Of a stretch of DNA of 37,302 nucleotides, positions 1 through 7,750 are shown in pieces. Position 1 is the first letter of the stretch; every line of letters starts with the position of its first letter. A model generated the notes under the pieces. The model searched no databases and was not told where the DNA came from. It saw only the letters and a program-made list of their open reading frames with translations. Origin of the DNA: Cytophagales bacterium (GTDB taxonomy: Bacteria; Bacteroidota; Bacteroidia; Cytophagales; Spirosomataceae); assembly GCA_013205605.1 (NCBI GenBank), contig JABMMK010000188.1, positions 1 through 37,302 of the forward strand. The letters are read 5' to 3'. Position numbers and translations under genes: made by a program.

Positions 1-822
1 CAAAGCCTGTTGACCAATGTAACCCTTCCTGAAAAAATTTGGCTAGATTGGATTCAAGATTTAACAAACAAAACCATCAGTACGACAGATCAAGCTGAAC
101 CCACCATTTTAGAAGAAATATACCCGACATTCGACGAGCTATTAAACGCGGAAGTGTATTACAGCTCCCCCGCTGATTCATTAGAGGACATGCCAGAAGA
201 CACGGTGATTGAAGATGTCGTTGAGATCAATCAAGAAGTCACTATTACCTTTGAAGAAGAAGAGTCCACTAGTCTCATTGAAAATGATGCTGTAGAGGTA
301 GATGAACTCATTGACCCACAGCCCTCCGAAGATTTTAGTCACGAGAATGATCAAGACGTAAACCAAGAAAATACCTCTGAAATTATTTTGGAGGAAGAAC
401 AAAAAACAGAGGCGCCCATTGAACACATCGACATTGAATTTTCGGTATTAAATTTAGAAATTGGGTCCAAGGCTCCTTCTGAGATAAAAATATTGGATAT
501 GTTAGGGGACTCCCCAGAAGAAAAGGTTTTTGAAACACTTCAAGTAAATCAAGACAATTCCCTAAAAGATCGAATTCATACCGAAATGACTTCGTCCTTA
601 GCCGAAACCCTACCCCTTTTTCAAAAAATCAATTTCATCCAAAATTTATTTGAAGGAGAATCATTATATTTAGATCAAATCATTCAATTCATAGATCATG
701 AGGCAAATAAATCCACCGATTGGAAATCAATTTTGCAAACAAAATATGCTGCATTCCAACGAGTCGGCAATCAAGAATTATGGAATGAACTCTATGAACT
801 CATCGAAAGGAAATTCAGTTAA
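1..822 (+). CDS. Acidic protein of unknown function, 5' end outside the window
   Basis: The reading frame is open from the first base of the window, so the gene very probably starts upstream; a TTG at position 10 is only a fallback start. About 273 residues are visible. The first two thirds are strikingly rich in Glu and Asp, of low complexity and probably disordered. The last ~80 residues look folded and helical, with a hydrophobic helix pattern around LPLFQKINFIQNLFEGE and a C-terminus ending in ELIERKFS. From memory, a similar helical C-terminal module recurs in Bacteroidota proteins annotated only as hypothetical. There is no signal peptide or membrane segment in the visible part. A weak hairpin followed by T-rich sequence lies downstream at 867-898. 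Function unknown; I do not assign one. Confidence 0.75.
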   Translation, partial: QSLLTNVTLPEKIWLDWIQDLTNKTISTTDQAEPTILEEIYPTFDELLNAEVYYSSPADSLEDMPEDTVIEDVVEINQEVTITFEEEESTSLIENDAVEVDELIDPQPSEDFSHENDQDVNQENTSEIILEEEQKTEAPIEHIDIEFSVLNLEIGSKAPSEIKILDMLGDSPEEKVFETLQVNQDNSLKDRIHTEMTSSLAETLPLFQKINFIQNLFEGESLYLDQIIQFIDHEANKSTDWKSILQTKYAAFQRVGNQELWNELYELIERKFS

Positions 823-866
823 TTGGTCTAAATGATCAGTTTTTGAACATAATGCTAGAACTAATT

Positions 867-898
867 AAAGTAGTTTCATCTAACCATGAAACTACTTT
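867..898 (+). promoter_or_regulatory. Perfect 13-bp hairpin enclosing a start codon
   Basis: Positions 867-879 (AAAGTAGTTTCAT) are the exact reverse complement of 886-898, with a 6-base loop CTAACC. The right arm begins with the ATG of the following gene, so the start codon is paired in the folded RNA. A T-rich stretch follows directly, so the element could also act as an intrinsic terminator of the upstream gene or as an attenuator. The stem has only three G-C pairs, so it is only moderately stable. Confidence 0.55.
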
Positions 899-2841
899 TT
901 GTTTTTATTTTACTGCATACTTTTCAAGCCATTTTAGCCCAACAATCGGATGTTTATGCGGATGAGGAAAAACAATCCAATTATAATTATTTTCTACAAA
1001 ATCCTCTTCAAATTAATCAAGTAACGGCTGATGAGCTTTCGGCTTTGGGAATCCTGACTTCGGCCCAAATTTCAAACTTTATAGCACATAGGACTCAGGT
1101 TCATTACTTTGAATCCATCTACGAACTTCAAACAATTCATGGCTGGGAATTGGCACTTTTAAAAAAGATAAAACCATTCTTAAGGTGCGATAAAATAAAC
1201 AAAAAATGGCATGACTTTCAAGGAGCAAAACATCAATTTCTCATCAGAAACGAAACTACCCTAGAAGAAAAAAAAGGATTTAGCCCTAAAGATTCCAGAA
1301 GTAAAACGAGGTATTTGGGTAATTCTTGGGGCCAATTAGCTCGATATCGAGGCCAATTAAATACCTACTTGCGCATAGGTGCTTTAATTCAAAAAGATGC
1401 CGGAGAAGTTAATTACCTTGATTTCAAAAGCATTTTTATCGAAATTAAGCCAAACCGTTGGGTCGATAAAATAATCATTGGAGATTTCATCAATCAATGG
1501 GGACAAGGCCTAGTCCAATCAGGTGGTTTTTCATTAGGTAAAAGTTTTGAAAGCATCAAAGCCACACAAAAATTTCATTTGGGCGCGATTCCGTATACAT
1601 CCAGCGGGGAAACCGCCTTTTATCGTGGATTCAATATCCAATTTCATGTGGGCTCATTCAATTTTCAAGCCTTTAGCTCCTTAAGGCATTTGGACGCAAG
1701 CCTAAGTTCAGATAGCACAGGTAATTCAAAACAAATTAATTCCTGGATAGAAGACGGGTATCACAGAACGGCCACTGAAATATCTCATCAATCAACCGTG
1801 GAGGAAACCGCTTGGGGTGGAAGTATGCAATGGATTCACAAACCCACCCATTTGGCTATTCAATTTAATCTATCCAATACGCTATTTTCTTTAGAAAAAT
1901 CAAAATCACTTTTGGCCTACAAGGTGAATGCTTGGTCCGGCAATCAGATTAAAAATTATTCCATGAGCTTTCAAGCCCCCTTACACAACATTCATTTCAC
2001 CGGTGAATTTGCTTGGATGCCTGAAAATCACTTCTCGCTTATCCAAGGAGGAGCCTTTGCCCTTTCTAAAAAAACAGATTTGTCCTACCTATATCGATAT
2101 TACGCACCCTCCTATTTTAGCCCTAAAGCTCAAGGAATTGGAGAAAGTGCAGAAACAACTAATGAAATCGGCTTATTCGTCGGGAATCAAATCACTTTTA
2201 ACAAAAGAAATAAGCTATCGAGTTACCTAGATGTTTTTAGGTTCCCAGGGTTAAAGTATGAAGTATCCCAACTGAATTCATGGGGATGGGAATGCTTGAC
2301 CCGATACCAATGGGAAAAAAGAGGTAAATACACGTTTTTTGGCCAACTTAAATATACGTCTAAACAAAATGATATGAGTCGGAGTAACAAGCAACTTACA
2401 CGAAATCATTTAATTCAAACGAGTCTAGACTTACACCAGTTTAGAGCGAAGAAACTGGATTTTCACACGCGAATCATGACATGTTTACTGGTAGGTGCAA
2501 ATACCAAGGAAACAGGCTTGCTAATCCTGCAAGATGTCAAATACCAAATACGTTCTTTAGGAGTTCAATTAAGGATCGGGTTTGTAAGTTCCTCCTCCTA
2601 TGATTCAAGACTATATGCCTATGAAGTGGGTGTTCCATTATCATTTTCACTCCCCGCTTATTATGGACATGGTTTCAGAAATTGCCTGGTGCTGGATTAT
2701 AAATGGACAAAAAATTCAACGTTTTCTCTGAAAATCGGAAGGACAAACTACCTTGATCGGGATGAAATTGGCTCTAGTCTAGACCTGATTAGGGAATCAC
2801 ATAAAACAGATGTGACGTTTCAGTGCCAACTATTTATGTAG
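886..2841 (+). CDS. Helix-hairpin-helix plus outer-membrane barrel protein
   Basis: The protein has 651 residues. Residues 1-18 are a clear signal peptide ending ILA before QQ, which fixes the ATG at 886. Residues ~40-100 form a ComEA-like helix-hairpin-helix region (NPLQINQVTADEL, then FESIYELQTIHGW). The remaining ~550 residues are alternating aromatic/polar strands typical of a Bacteroidota outer-membrane beta barrel. Proteins of this layout are widespread in Bacteroidota and are usually annotated by the helix-hairpin-helix domain alone. That domain binds DNA non-specifically in ComEA, but whether it does here is not known. The gene ends one base before the convergent murB stop codon, with no terminator visible between them. 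The molecular function is unassigned. Confidence 0.8.
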   Translation: MKLLFVFILLHTFQAILAQQSDVYADEEKQSNYNYFLQNPLQINQVTADELSALGILTSAQISNFIAHRTQVHYFESIYELQTIHGWELALLKKIKPFLRCDKINKKWHDFQGAKHQFLIRNETTLEEKKGFSPKDSRSKTRYLGNSWGQLARYRGQLNTYLRIGALIQKDAGEVNYLDFKSIFIEIKPNRWVDKIIIGDFINQWGQGLVQSGGFSLGKSFESIKATQKFHLGAIPYTSSGETAFYRGFNIQFHVGSFNFQAFSSLRHLDASLSSDSTGNSKQINSWIEDGYHRTATEISHQSTVEETAWGGSMQWIHKPTHLAIQFNLSNTLFSLEKSKSLLAYKVNAWSGNQIKNYSMSFQAPLHNIHFTGEFAWMPENHFSLIQGGAFALSKKTDLSYLYRYYAPSYFSPKAQGIGESAETTNEIGLFVGNQITFNKRNKLSSYLDVFRFPGLKYEVSQLNSWGWECLTRYQWEKRGKYTFFGQLKYTSKQNDMSRSNKQLTRNHLIQTSLDLHQFRAKKLDFHTRIMTCLLVGANTKETGLLILQDVKYQIRSLGVQLRIGFVSSSSYDSRLYAYEVGVPLSFSLPAYYGHGFRNCLVLDYKWTKNSTFSLKIGRTNYLDRDEIGSSLDLIRESHKTDVTFQCQLFM

Positions 2842-2842
2842 G

Positions 2843-3883
2843 TCAATAAATATTGACTTCGGTTTCAAGCAAAATTCCAAATTTCTCAAAGACGGAAGCT
2901 TTGATTTTTTCTGCAATTTGTTGGATTTGGCTACCGGTCGCATGTCCATAATTAACCAATACCAAAGCTTGATTTACATGTACACCTGCATCTCCGTCTC
3001 GATAACCTTTCCAACCTGCCTGCTCGATGAACCAGCCAGCAGGAAATTTAATGTCTTTACTCCCCTCGACAGGATAATTAGGTATCCCAGGATATGCATT
3101 TAATAAACGATCCGCTTCTTGAGAGCTTAGCGTTGGGTTCTTAAAAAAACTCCCTGAATTTCCAATTTCCTTAGGGTCAGGTAATTTACTTTTTCTAATT
3201 TCAATCACCACATTCGAGATATCGCTAATCGTAGGATTTCTGATACCTTTTGCATTCAAAACTGTTTGAATGGCCCCATACGAAGTTTTAATATTGGGCT
3301 TTTTACTTAATTTAAAACAGACCGTCGAAATAAGGTATTTACCCTTCCCCGCATGTTTAAAATAACTTTCCCGATAGCCAAACTGGCATTGAGATTTTTC
3401 AAATCGTTCCACCACCAAAGTCTCCAAATTCAAAGCCTCTAGATGATCAAAAGTATCTTTAATTTCAACTCCATATGCACCTATGTTTTGCATGGGGGCG
3501 GCGCCAACGGTCCCTGGGATAAGGGCTAGATTCTCAATTCCTGACCAATTATGCTGTACGGCATAGCTCACCAATTCATCCCAAGATTCCCCCGCACCAC
3601 TTCGTAAAATGACGTAATCTTCATCTTCTTGAATAACTTCAAAACCTTTGATTTCATTCTTGACAACTAGCGCATCAATATCTTTGGTACATAAAATATT
3701 ACTTCCTCCTCCTAAAAATAGATGTGGCACATGTGCGTATTGGCCCGCTTTCAACAAGGCCACATAAGATTCCAAACTCGAAATGATCGTGAAATATTGA
3801 GCCTTGACATCAATCCCAAAGGTATTATATTCTTTTAAAGAATAGTTTTCAAACACCTGTGGAACTGAATTAGATTTAGGCAT
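2843..3883 (-). CDS. murB: UDP-N-acetylenolpyruvoylglucosamine reductase MurB
   Basis: MurB carries out the NADPH- and FAD-dependent reduction of UDP-GlcNAc-enolpyruvate to UDP-MurNAc, the second committed step of peptidoglycan precursor synthesis, in the cytoplasm. The 346 residues match type I MurB, which is about 340 long in E. coli. The FAD-binding motif LGGGSN is at 57-62 and the IPGTVGAAPMQNIGAYG block at 122-138. The YRES arginine is R171, the proton-donating serine is S245 in GNSGSFFKNP, and the C-terminal acid is E342 in LETEV, equivalent to E. coli E325. All key residues are present. The start lies one base after the stop of the MlaF-like ATPase gene, so the two are almost certainly co-transcribed. 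The gene ends head-on against the barrel gene with one base between them. Confidence 0.97.
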   Translation of the reverse strand: MPKSNSVPQVFENYSLKEYNTFGIDVKAQYFTIISSLESYVALLKAGQYAHVPHLFLGGGSNILCTKDIDALVVKNEIKGFEVIQEDEDYVILRSGAGESWDELVSYAVQHNWSGIENLALIPGTVGAAPMQNIGAYGVEIKDTFDHLEALNLETLVVERFEKSQCQFGYRESYFKHAGKGKYLISTVCFKLSKKPNIKTSYGAIQTVLNAKGIRNPTISDISNVVIEIRKSKLPDPKEIGNSGSFFKNPTLSSQEADRLLNAYPGIPNYPVEGSKDIKFPAGWFIEQAGWKGYRDGDAGVHVNQALVLVNYGHATGSQIQQIAEKIKASVFEKFGILLETEVNIY

Positions 3884-3884
3884 T

Positions 3885-4613
3885 TTAAATTAATTTGGTC
3901 GATAAAAATTCCTGCAATTCAGGTACAGTATTCGACATCATATTGGTAGAATTTCCCTCCCACATCTTTTTTCCATCCTTTAAAAACATAATGTATTGCC
4001 CCATTCGCATCACAGAATTCATATCATGAGAAATCACGATGGTCGTAATTCCATATTCAACCGTTATTTCCTGAATCAAAAGGTCAATTTTAACAGCTGT
4101 CAAAGGGTCTAATCCGGAGTTAGGTTCATCGCAAAAAAGATATTTAGGATTCATTACAATGGCCCTTGCTATCCCCACCCGTTTTTTCATTCCACCTGAA
4201 ATTTCAGAGGGCATTTGGTTCGCAGCAGCTTCTAATCCTACCCTTTTTAAACATAACATGGCCTGCTCTGTTTTTTCTTCTAAACCTTGCGAAGTCAGTG
4301 TATCTAAAGGAAATCGAACGTTTTCCAACACCGTTTTTGAATCGAAAAGAGCTCCCCCTTGAAAAAGAACCCCCATCTCCCTGCGAATGGCCTTAACAGT
4401 TTCCTGATCAGCATTCACAAAGTCTCTTCCATCGTAAAGTACTTTGCCTTTTTCAGGTGACAAAATTCCAATCATACATTTCAATAAAACACTTTTTCCC
4501 GTACCACTGCCCCCGATCACCATGTTCGTCATTCCTTGTTTGAATACACCACTCACGCCATCAAGAATGACTCTCCCCTCAAATTTCTTGTGTATGCCTT
4601 TAATTTCAATCAT
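3885..4613 (-). CDS. MlaF-like ABC transporter ATP-binding protein
   Basis: This is an ATPase subunit of 242 residues from the preferred start. Walker A GGSGTGKS is at 34-41, the Q-loop Q84 in LFQGGALF, the signature SGGMKKR at 139-145, Walker B LFCDEP ends at E163 and the switch histidine is H196. The SGGMKKRVGIARA signature and the overall pattern resemble MlaF of the MlaFEDB phospholipid transport system at the inner membrane. I start it at the ATG at 4613 (MIEIKGIHKKF), where the ABC domain normally begins. A more upstream ATG at 4649 exists, but it lies across promoter-like -7 boxes. No permease (MlaE) or substrate-binding (MlaD) gene is adjacent: a prohibitin-like gene lies upstream in the opposite orientation and murB lies downstream. 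Its membrane partner must be encoded elsewhere. Confidence 0.88.
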   Translation of the reverse strand: MIEIKGIHKKFEGRVILDGVSGVFKQGMTNMVIGGSGTGKSVLLKCMIGILSPEKGKVLYDGRDFVNADQETVKAIRREMGVLFQGGALFDSKTVLENVRFPLDTLTSQGLEEKTEQAMLCLKRVGLEAAANQMPSEISGGMKKRVGIARAIVMNPKYLFCDEPNSGLDPLTAVKIDLLIQEITVEYGITTIVISHDMNSVMRMGQYIMFLKDGKKMWEGNSTNMMSNTVPELQEFLSTKLI

Positions 4614-4636
4614 GCTCAAAATTAGGTATATTTTAT

Positions 4637-4644
4637 CAAAAATA
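4637..4644 (-). promoter_or_regulatory. Candidate -7 box for the mlaF-like/murB operon
   Basis: On the minus strand this reads TATTTTTG, matching the Bacteroidota -7 consensus TAnnTTTG, and sits 23 bases upstream of the ATG at 4613. A second match, TAATTTTG, is at 4617-4624 but would place the transcript start on the start codon itself. No TTG is found at the usual 19-base spacing, so confidence is limited. Confidence 0.4.
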
Positions 4645-4736
4645 AACACAAATCACCTTGACTAATTAGATGGCGTGATTCAAAAAATGTGTAAATTGGT
4701 TTATTATATTTACTCAACTCATTAAACCCAATCACT

Positions 4737-5642
4737 ATGTTTTTAATTATTGTCGGAATCGTCCTTTATTTAGCAGGACAAGGTATTGGTAGCCCCAATC
4801 TCGTATTTTCAAAATATAGCCCAACATTCAAAATTGTTGGTATTGTATTTGCCCTCATTGGCTTATTAACTTCTGCTGTAAAGCAAATAGATGCAGGAGA
4901 AGTGGGTGTGCAAAGTGTATTTGGAAAAGTAGTTCCAGAAACATTATCCAGTGGATTAAATTTTGTAAACCCCATTGCCAACGTGTATATTTTCGACGCA
5001 AAAACTCAAAATTATACGATGTCGGCAGTCCATGATGAAGGAGATAAAACAGGTGATGATGCCATTCGAGTACTAACAGCGGACGGTTTAGAAGTAGTGA
5101 TAGACTTAACGGTATTGTTTAGAATTTTACCTTCTGATGCACCCAAAATTTTAAAGGAAATAGGCGAAGATTATAAAAATAAAGTGGTTCGCCCCATTAC
5201 AAGAACTATGATCCGTGATAATGCCGTTTATTACGATGCGGTGGCATTATATTCCATAAAGAGAAATGAATTCCAAACACGTATTTACAATGATATCGAA
5301 AAGAACTTCAAGAAACGTGGCTTAGTATTGGAACAGCTCCTAATCAGAAACATTAATTTGCCCAATTCAGTCAAGCAAACAATTGAATCTAAAATTAATG
5401 CGGAACAAGATGCTCAAAAAATGCAATTTGTCCTTCAAAAGGAAAAGCAAGAAGCCGAAAGAAAACGCGTTGAAGCTCAGGGAATCGCAGATTATCAAAA
5501 AATATTATCCACCGGTTTGAGCGACAAACAATTGCAATATGAGTCGATTATCGCACAAAAAGAATTAGCCAAATCGCCTAATGCCAAAGTAATTATCATG
5601 GGAAGTTCTAAAGGCACACCCATTATATTGGGAAACAATTAA
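4737..5642 (+). CDS. Prohibitin/SPFH-domain membrane protein
   Basis: The protein has 301 residues. Two hydrophobic segments at the N-terminus (~2-14 and ~31-48) are followed by an SPFH/prohibitin domain at ~50-230 (AGEVGVQSVFGKV, then LTADGLEVVIDLTVLFRI). A charged coiled-coil region (EKQEAERKRVEAQGIADYQ) and a short hydrophobic tail come next. Proteins of this family form large ring- or cage-like membrane assemblies, often associated with FtsH-type proteases or membrane microdomains; the client here is unknown. There is no NfeD-type or protease gene next to it. It is a single-gene unit, divergent from the mlaF-like gene and closed by a strong bidirectional terminator shared with ribBA. Confidence 0.88.
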   Translation: MFLIIVGIVLYLAGQGIGSPNLVFSKYSPTFKIVGIVFALIGLLTSAVKQIDAGEVGVQSVFGKVVPETLSSGLNFVNPIANVYIFDAKTQNYTMSAVHDEGDKTGDDAIRVLTADGLEVVIDLTVLFRILPSDAPKILKEIGEDYKNKVVRPITRTMIRDNAVYYDAVALYSIKRNEFQTRIYNDIEKNFKKRGLVLEQLLIRNINLPNSVKQTIESKINAEQDAQKMQFVLQKEKQEAERKRVEAQGIADYQKILSTGLSDKQLQYESIIAQKELAKSPNAKVIIMGSSKGTPIILGNN

Positions 5643-5686
5643 AATGAATGCCTGAAATCATTCCAAATTTTATTGACAGATTTACA

Positions 5687-5720
5687 AAAAAGGCCGAAGA
5701 ATATATCCTTCGGCCTTTTT
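5687..5720. terminator. Bidirectional intrinsic terminator between the prohibitin-like gene and ribBA
   Basis: A 13-bp perfect stem pairs 5687-5699 with 5708-5720 around an 8-base loop. It has a GGCCGAAG core, with A-runs on the left and T-runs on the right, so it can terminate transcription from both directions. It lies in the gap between two convergent genes. Confidence 0.9.
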
Positions 5721-5733
5721 ACTTTTGTTCTTC

Positions 5734-6954
5734 TTATTTGCTTAAAATCGAATGCCCCATTTTATCACGTTTCGTCTCTAAGTACTTCTCATTGTGTTTA
5801 TTGGGTGCTATTTCAATCGGAATCGAGTCCACTATTTCAAGGCCATAGCCTAATAAACCAGCTCGTTTTTTAGGATTGTTAGAAATCAACCTGATTTTAT
5901 GTGCCCCCAAATCACGAAGAATTTGAGCCCCTACTCCGTAATCACGCTCATCCATGGAAAAGCCTAACTCTAGGTTCGCCTCAACCGTATCTCGACCAAG
6001 CTCTTGCAATTTATAAGCCTTTAATTTATTCAACAATCCGATGCCGCGACCCTCTTGGAACATATATAAAATGACTCCTTTCCCTTCTTTTTCAACCATT
6101 CCCATGGCGGCGTGCAACTGAGCACCGCAATCACAACGACAACTACCAAAAATATCTCCGGTCACGCAAGAACTATGCACACGCACCATCACCGGATCAT
6201 TTACCTCCCATTCTCCCTTAACTAATGCTAAATGCGTATCTCCCGTATTTTTTTGTTTAAAGGCAATCAATTCAAATTGACCCCATTCCGTTGGCATATT
6301 CACACCAATCTCCCGAGTAATCAATGATTCCGTATTAAGCCTATATTCAATTAAATCTTTAATGGTAACTAATTTAAGATCAAACTTATCGGCTATCTTT
6401 CTAAGATCAGGCAAGCGAGCCATACTACCATTATCATTCAATACTTCAATCAAAACACCTGAAGGCTGAAATCCAGCTAACTTCGCAAAATCCATCGATG
6501 CCTCCGTGTGTCCCGTTCTTCTTAAAACTCCCTCAGATTTACTCTTTAAAGGGAATATATGACCAGGACGACCCAAGTCAGTTGGCCTAGTATTAAAATC
6601 CACCAATGCTTTGATCGTTTTCGAACGATCCCCTGCAGAAATTCCAGTGGTACAACCATTGCCTAATAGATCAACAGACACAGTAAATGGCGTTTCATGT
6701 GAAGTCGTATTTTGATCAACCATCATCTCCAATCCCAAGGCTAAACAACGCTCCTCAGTTAATGAAACGCACATAAGACCCCTCGCCTCTTTAATCATAA
6801 AATTGACCAACTCAGGAGTAATTGCCTCCGAAGCACATATCATATCACCCTCATTCTCACGATCTTCATCATCTGCAACGATAATAATTTTACCCAATTT
6901 AATATCCTGAATGGCGTCTTCAATACGGTCCAATCGAATAGGTAATTCATTCAT
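5734..6954 (-). CDS. ribBA: Bifunctional DHBP synthase / GTP cyclohydrolase II
   Basis: This enzyme catalyses two entry reactions of riboflavin synthesis: ribulose-5-phosphate to 3,4-dihydroxy-2-butanone 4-phosphate, and GTP to the diaminopyrimidine intermediate. It has 406 residues. The N-terminal RibB domain (1-~205) has the acidic motif DDEDRENEGD at 28-37, HETPFTVSVD and the RRTGHTEAS motif near 145-153. The C-terminal RibA domain (~210-406) has the zinc cysteines C263, C272 and C274 in SSCVTGDIFGSCRCDCG and the GRGIGLLNK motif. Both active sites look intact. No FMN riboswitch is recognisable in the 88-base upstream gap. A TACCTTTG -7 box lies upstream on the minus strand. The gene is divergent from the GldA-like gene and not linked to other rib genes here. 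Confidence 0.97.
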   Translation of the reverse strand: MNELPIRLDRIEDAIQDIKLGKIIIVADDEDRENEGDMICASEAITPELVNFMIKEARGLMCVSLTEERCLALGLEMMVDQNTTSHETPFTVSVDLLGNGCTTGISAGDRSKTIKALVDFNTRPTDLGRPGHIFPLKSKSEGVLRRTGHTEASMDFAKLAGFQPSGVLIEVLNDNGSMARLPDLRKIADKFDLKLVTIKDLIEYRLNTESLITREIGVNMPTEWGQFELIAFKQKNTGDTHLALVKGEWEVNDPVMVRVHSSCVTGDIFGSCRCDCGAQLHAAMGMVEKEGKGVILYMFQEGRGIGLLNKLKAYKLQELGRDTVEANLELGFSMDERDYGVGAQILRDLGAHKIRLISNNPKKRAGLLGYGLEIVDSIPIEIAPNKHNEKYLETKRDKMGHSILSK

Positions 6955-6981
6955 ATTTTAAGCAATTATTTAACGAAAACA

Positions 6982-6989
6982 CAAAGGTA
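6982..6989 (-). promoter_or_regulatory. Candidate -7 box of ribBA
   Basis: The minus strand reads TACCTTTG, a full match to TAnnTTTG, 27 bases upstream of the ribBA start. The -33 position at 19-base spacing reads TAA rather than TTG. Confidence 0.45.
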
Positions 6990-7042
6990 CGCAGATTTCG
7001 TTCCTATTTTACCTAAATTGCAACATAAATAAATGGAAATTT

Positions 7043-7750
7043 ATGTCGATTGAAGTCCTACATCTCAGCAAATCTTTTGGGCAATCACTGGCGATCAGTG
7101 ACCTAAGTTTTGACTTAAAAATGGGCCAAATAACTGGATTTTTAGGCCCAAATGGAGCGGGAAAATCAACTACATTAAAAATACTCATGGGGCTGGAAAT
7201 TCCTAGTAGCGGGGAAGCCAGAATTTTGGGAGTGGATGTGCAGAAACAAGATGTGAAAATCAAAAAGCAAATTGGGTATTTGGCAGAAAATAATCCCTTG
7301 TATCCCGAAATGTACATCAAAGAATTCTTAAGTTTTATCGGCAAAATTCATGGCTTAAGCTCAACTGCACTAACAAGAAGAATTGCAGAAACCATCGAAT
7401 TAGTAGGCCTAGAAAGAGAGCAAAAAAAGAAAATAAAAGAAATTTCGAAGGGGTACCAACAGCGAGTTGGCCTGGCCCAAGCGATTCTTCATGATCCCAA
7501 AATATTAATTTTAGATGAGCCCACGAGTGGCTTAGATCCCAATCAAATGGAAGAGATTAGATCCTTAATTGTCTCCTTAAAAAAAGATAAGACGATTTTA
7601 TTTTCGAGTCATTTACTGGGGGAAGTCAATGCCATCTGTGATCATGTGCTGTTAATCGACAAAGGCCAATTGAAAGCCAATTGCAGCATAGGGGAAGCAA
7701 AAAATTACCCTGGAGGGATTGAAGCTTTCTTTAAGAATAAGACTAATTGA
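7043..7750 (+). CDS. GldA-like ABC transporter ATP-binding protein
   Basis: This ATPase has 235 residues. Walker A GPNGAGKS is at 35-42, the signature SKGYQQR at 135-141 and Walker B ILILDEP at 154-160. The SKGYQQRVGLAQA signature and the DEPTSGLDPNQMEEIR stretch are close to GldA, the ATPase of the gliding-motility GldA/GldF/GldG transporter of Bacteroidota. GldA proteins are usually near 300 residues, so this copy lacks most of the regulatory C-terminal region. No gldF or gldG permease gene is adjacent. The start at 7043 is supported by the standard MSIEV beginning. The gene is divergent from ribBA, and its 3' end overlaps the convergent omega-amidase gene by 8 bases. The ATPase assignment is firm; the gliding role is inference. 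Confidence 0.85.
   Translation: MSIEVLHLSKSFGQSLAISDLSFDLKMGQITGFLGPNGAGKSTTLKILMGLEIPSSGEARILGVDVQKQDVKIKKQIGYLAENNPLYPEMYIKEFLSFIGKIHGLSSTALTRRIAETIELVGLEREQKKKIKEISKGYQQRVGLAQAILHDPKILILDEPTSGLDPNQMEEIRSLIVSLKKDKTILFSSHLLGEVNAICDHVLLIDKGQLKANCSIGEAKNYPGGIEAFFKNKTN

Noticed and set aside
4614..4649. Upstream ATG for the MlaF-like ATPase
   Set aside because: The extra 12 residues are not part of ABC domains, and the codons coincide with two promoter-like -7 boxes.
6955..7042. Possible FMN riboswitch upstream of ribBA
   Set aside because: The 88-base gap is too short and shows none of the conserved RFN-element sequence; only a -7 box is visible.
7023..7046. 8-bp inverted repeat around the GldA-like start codon (ACATAAAT / ATTTATGT)
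   Set aside because: All but two of its base pairs are A-T and it is short, so it is expected by chance in this sequence; much weaker than the hairpin at 867-898.
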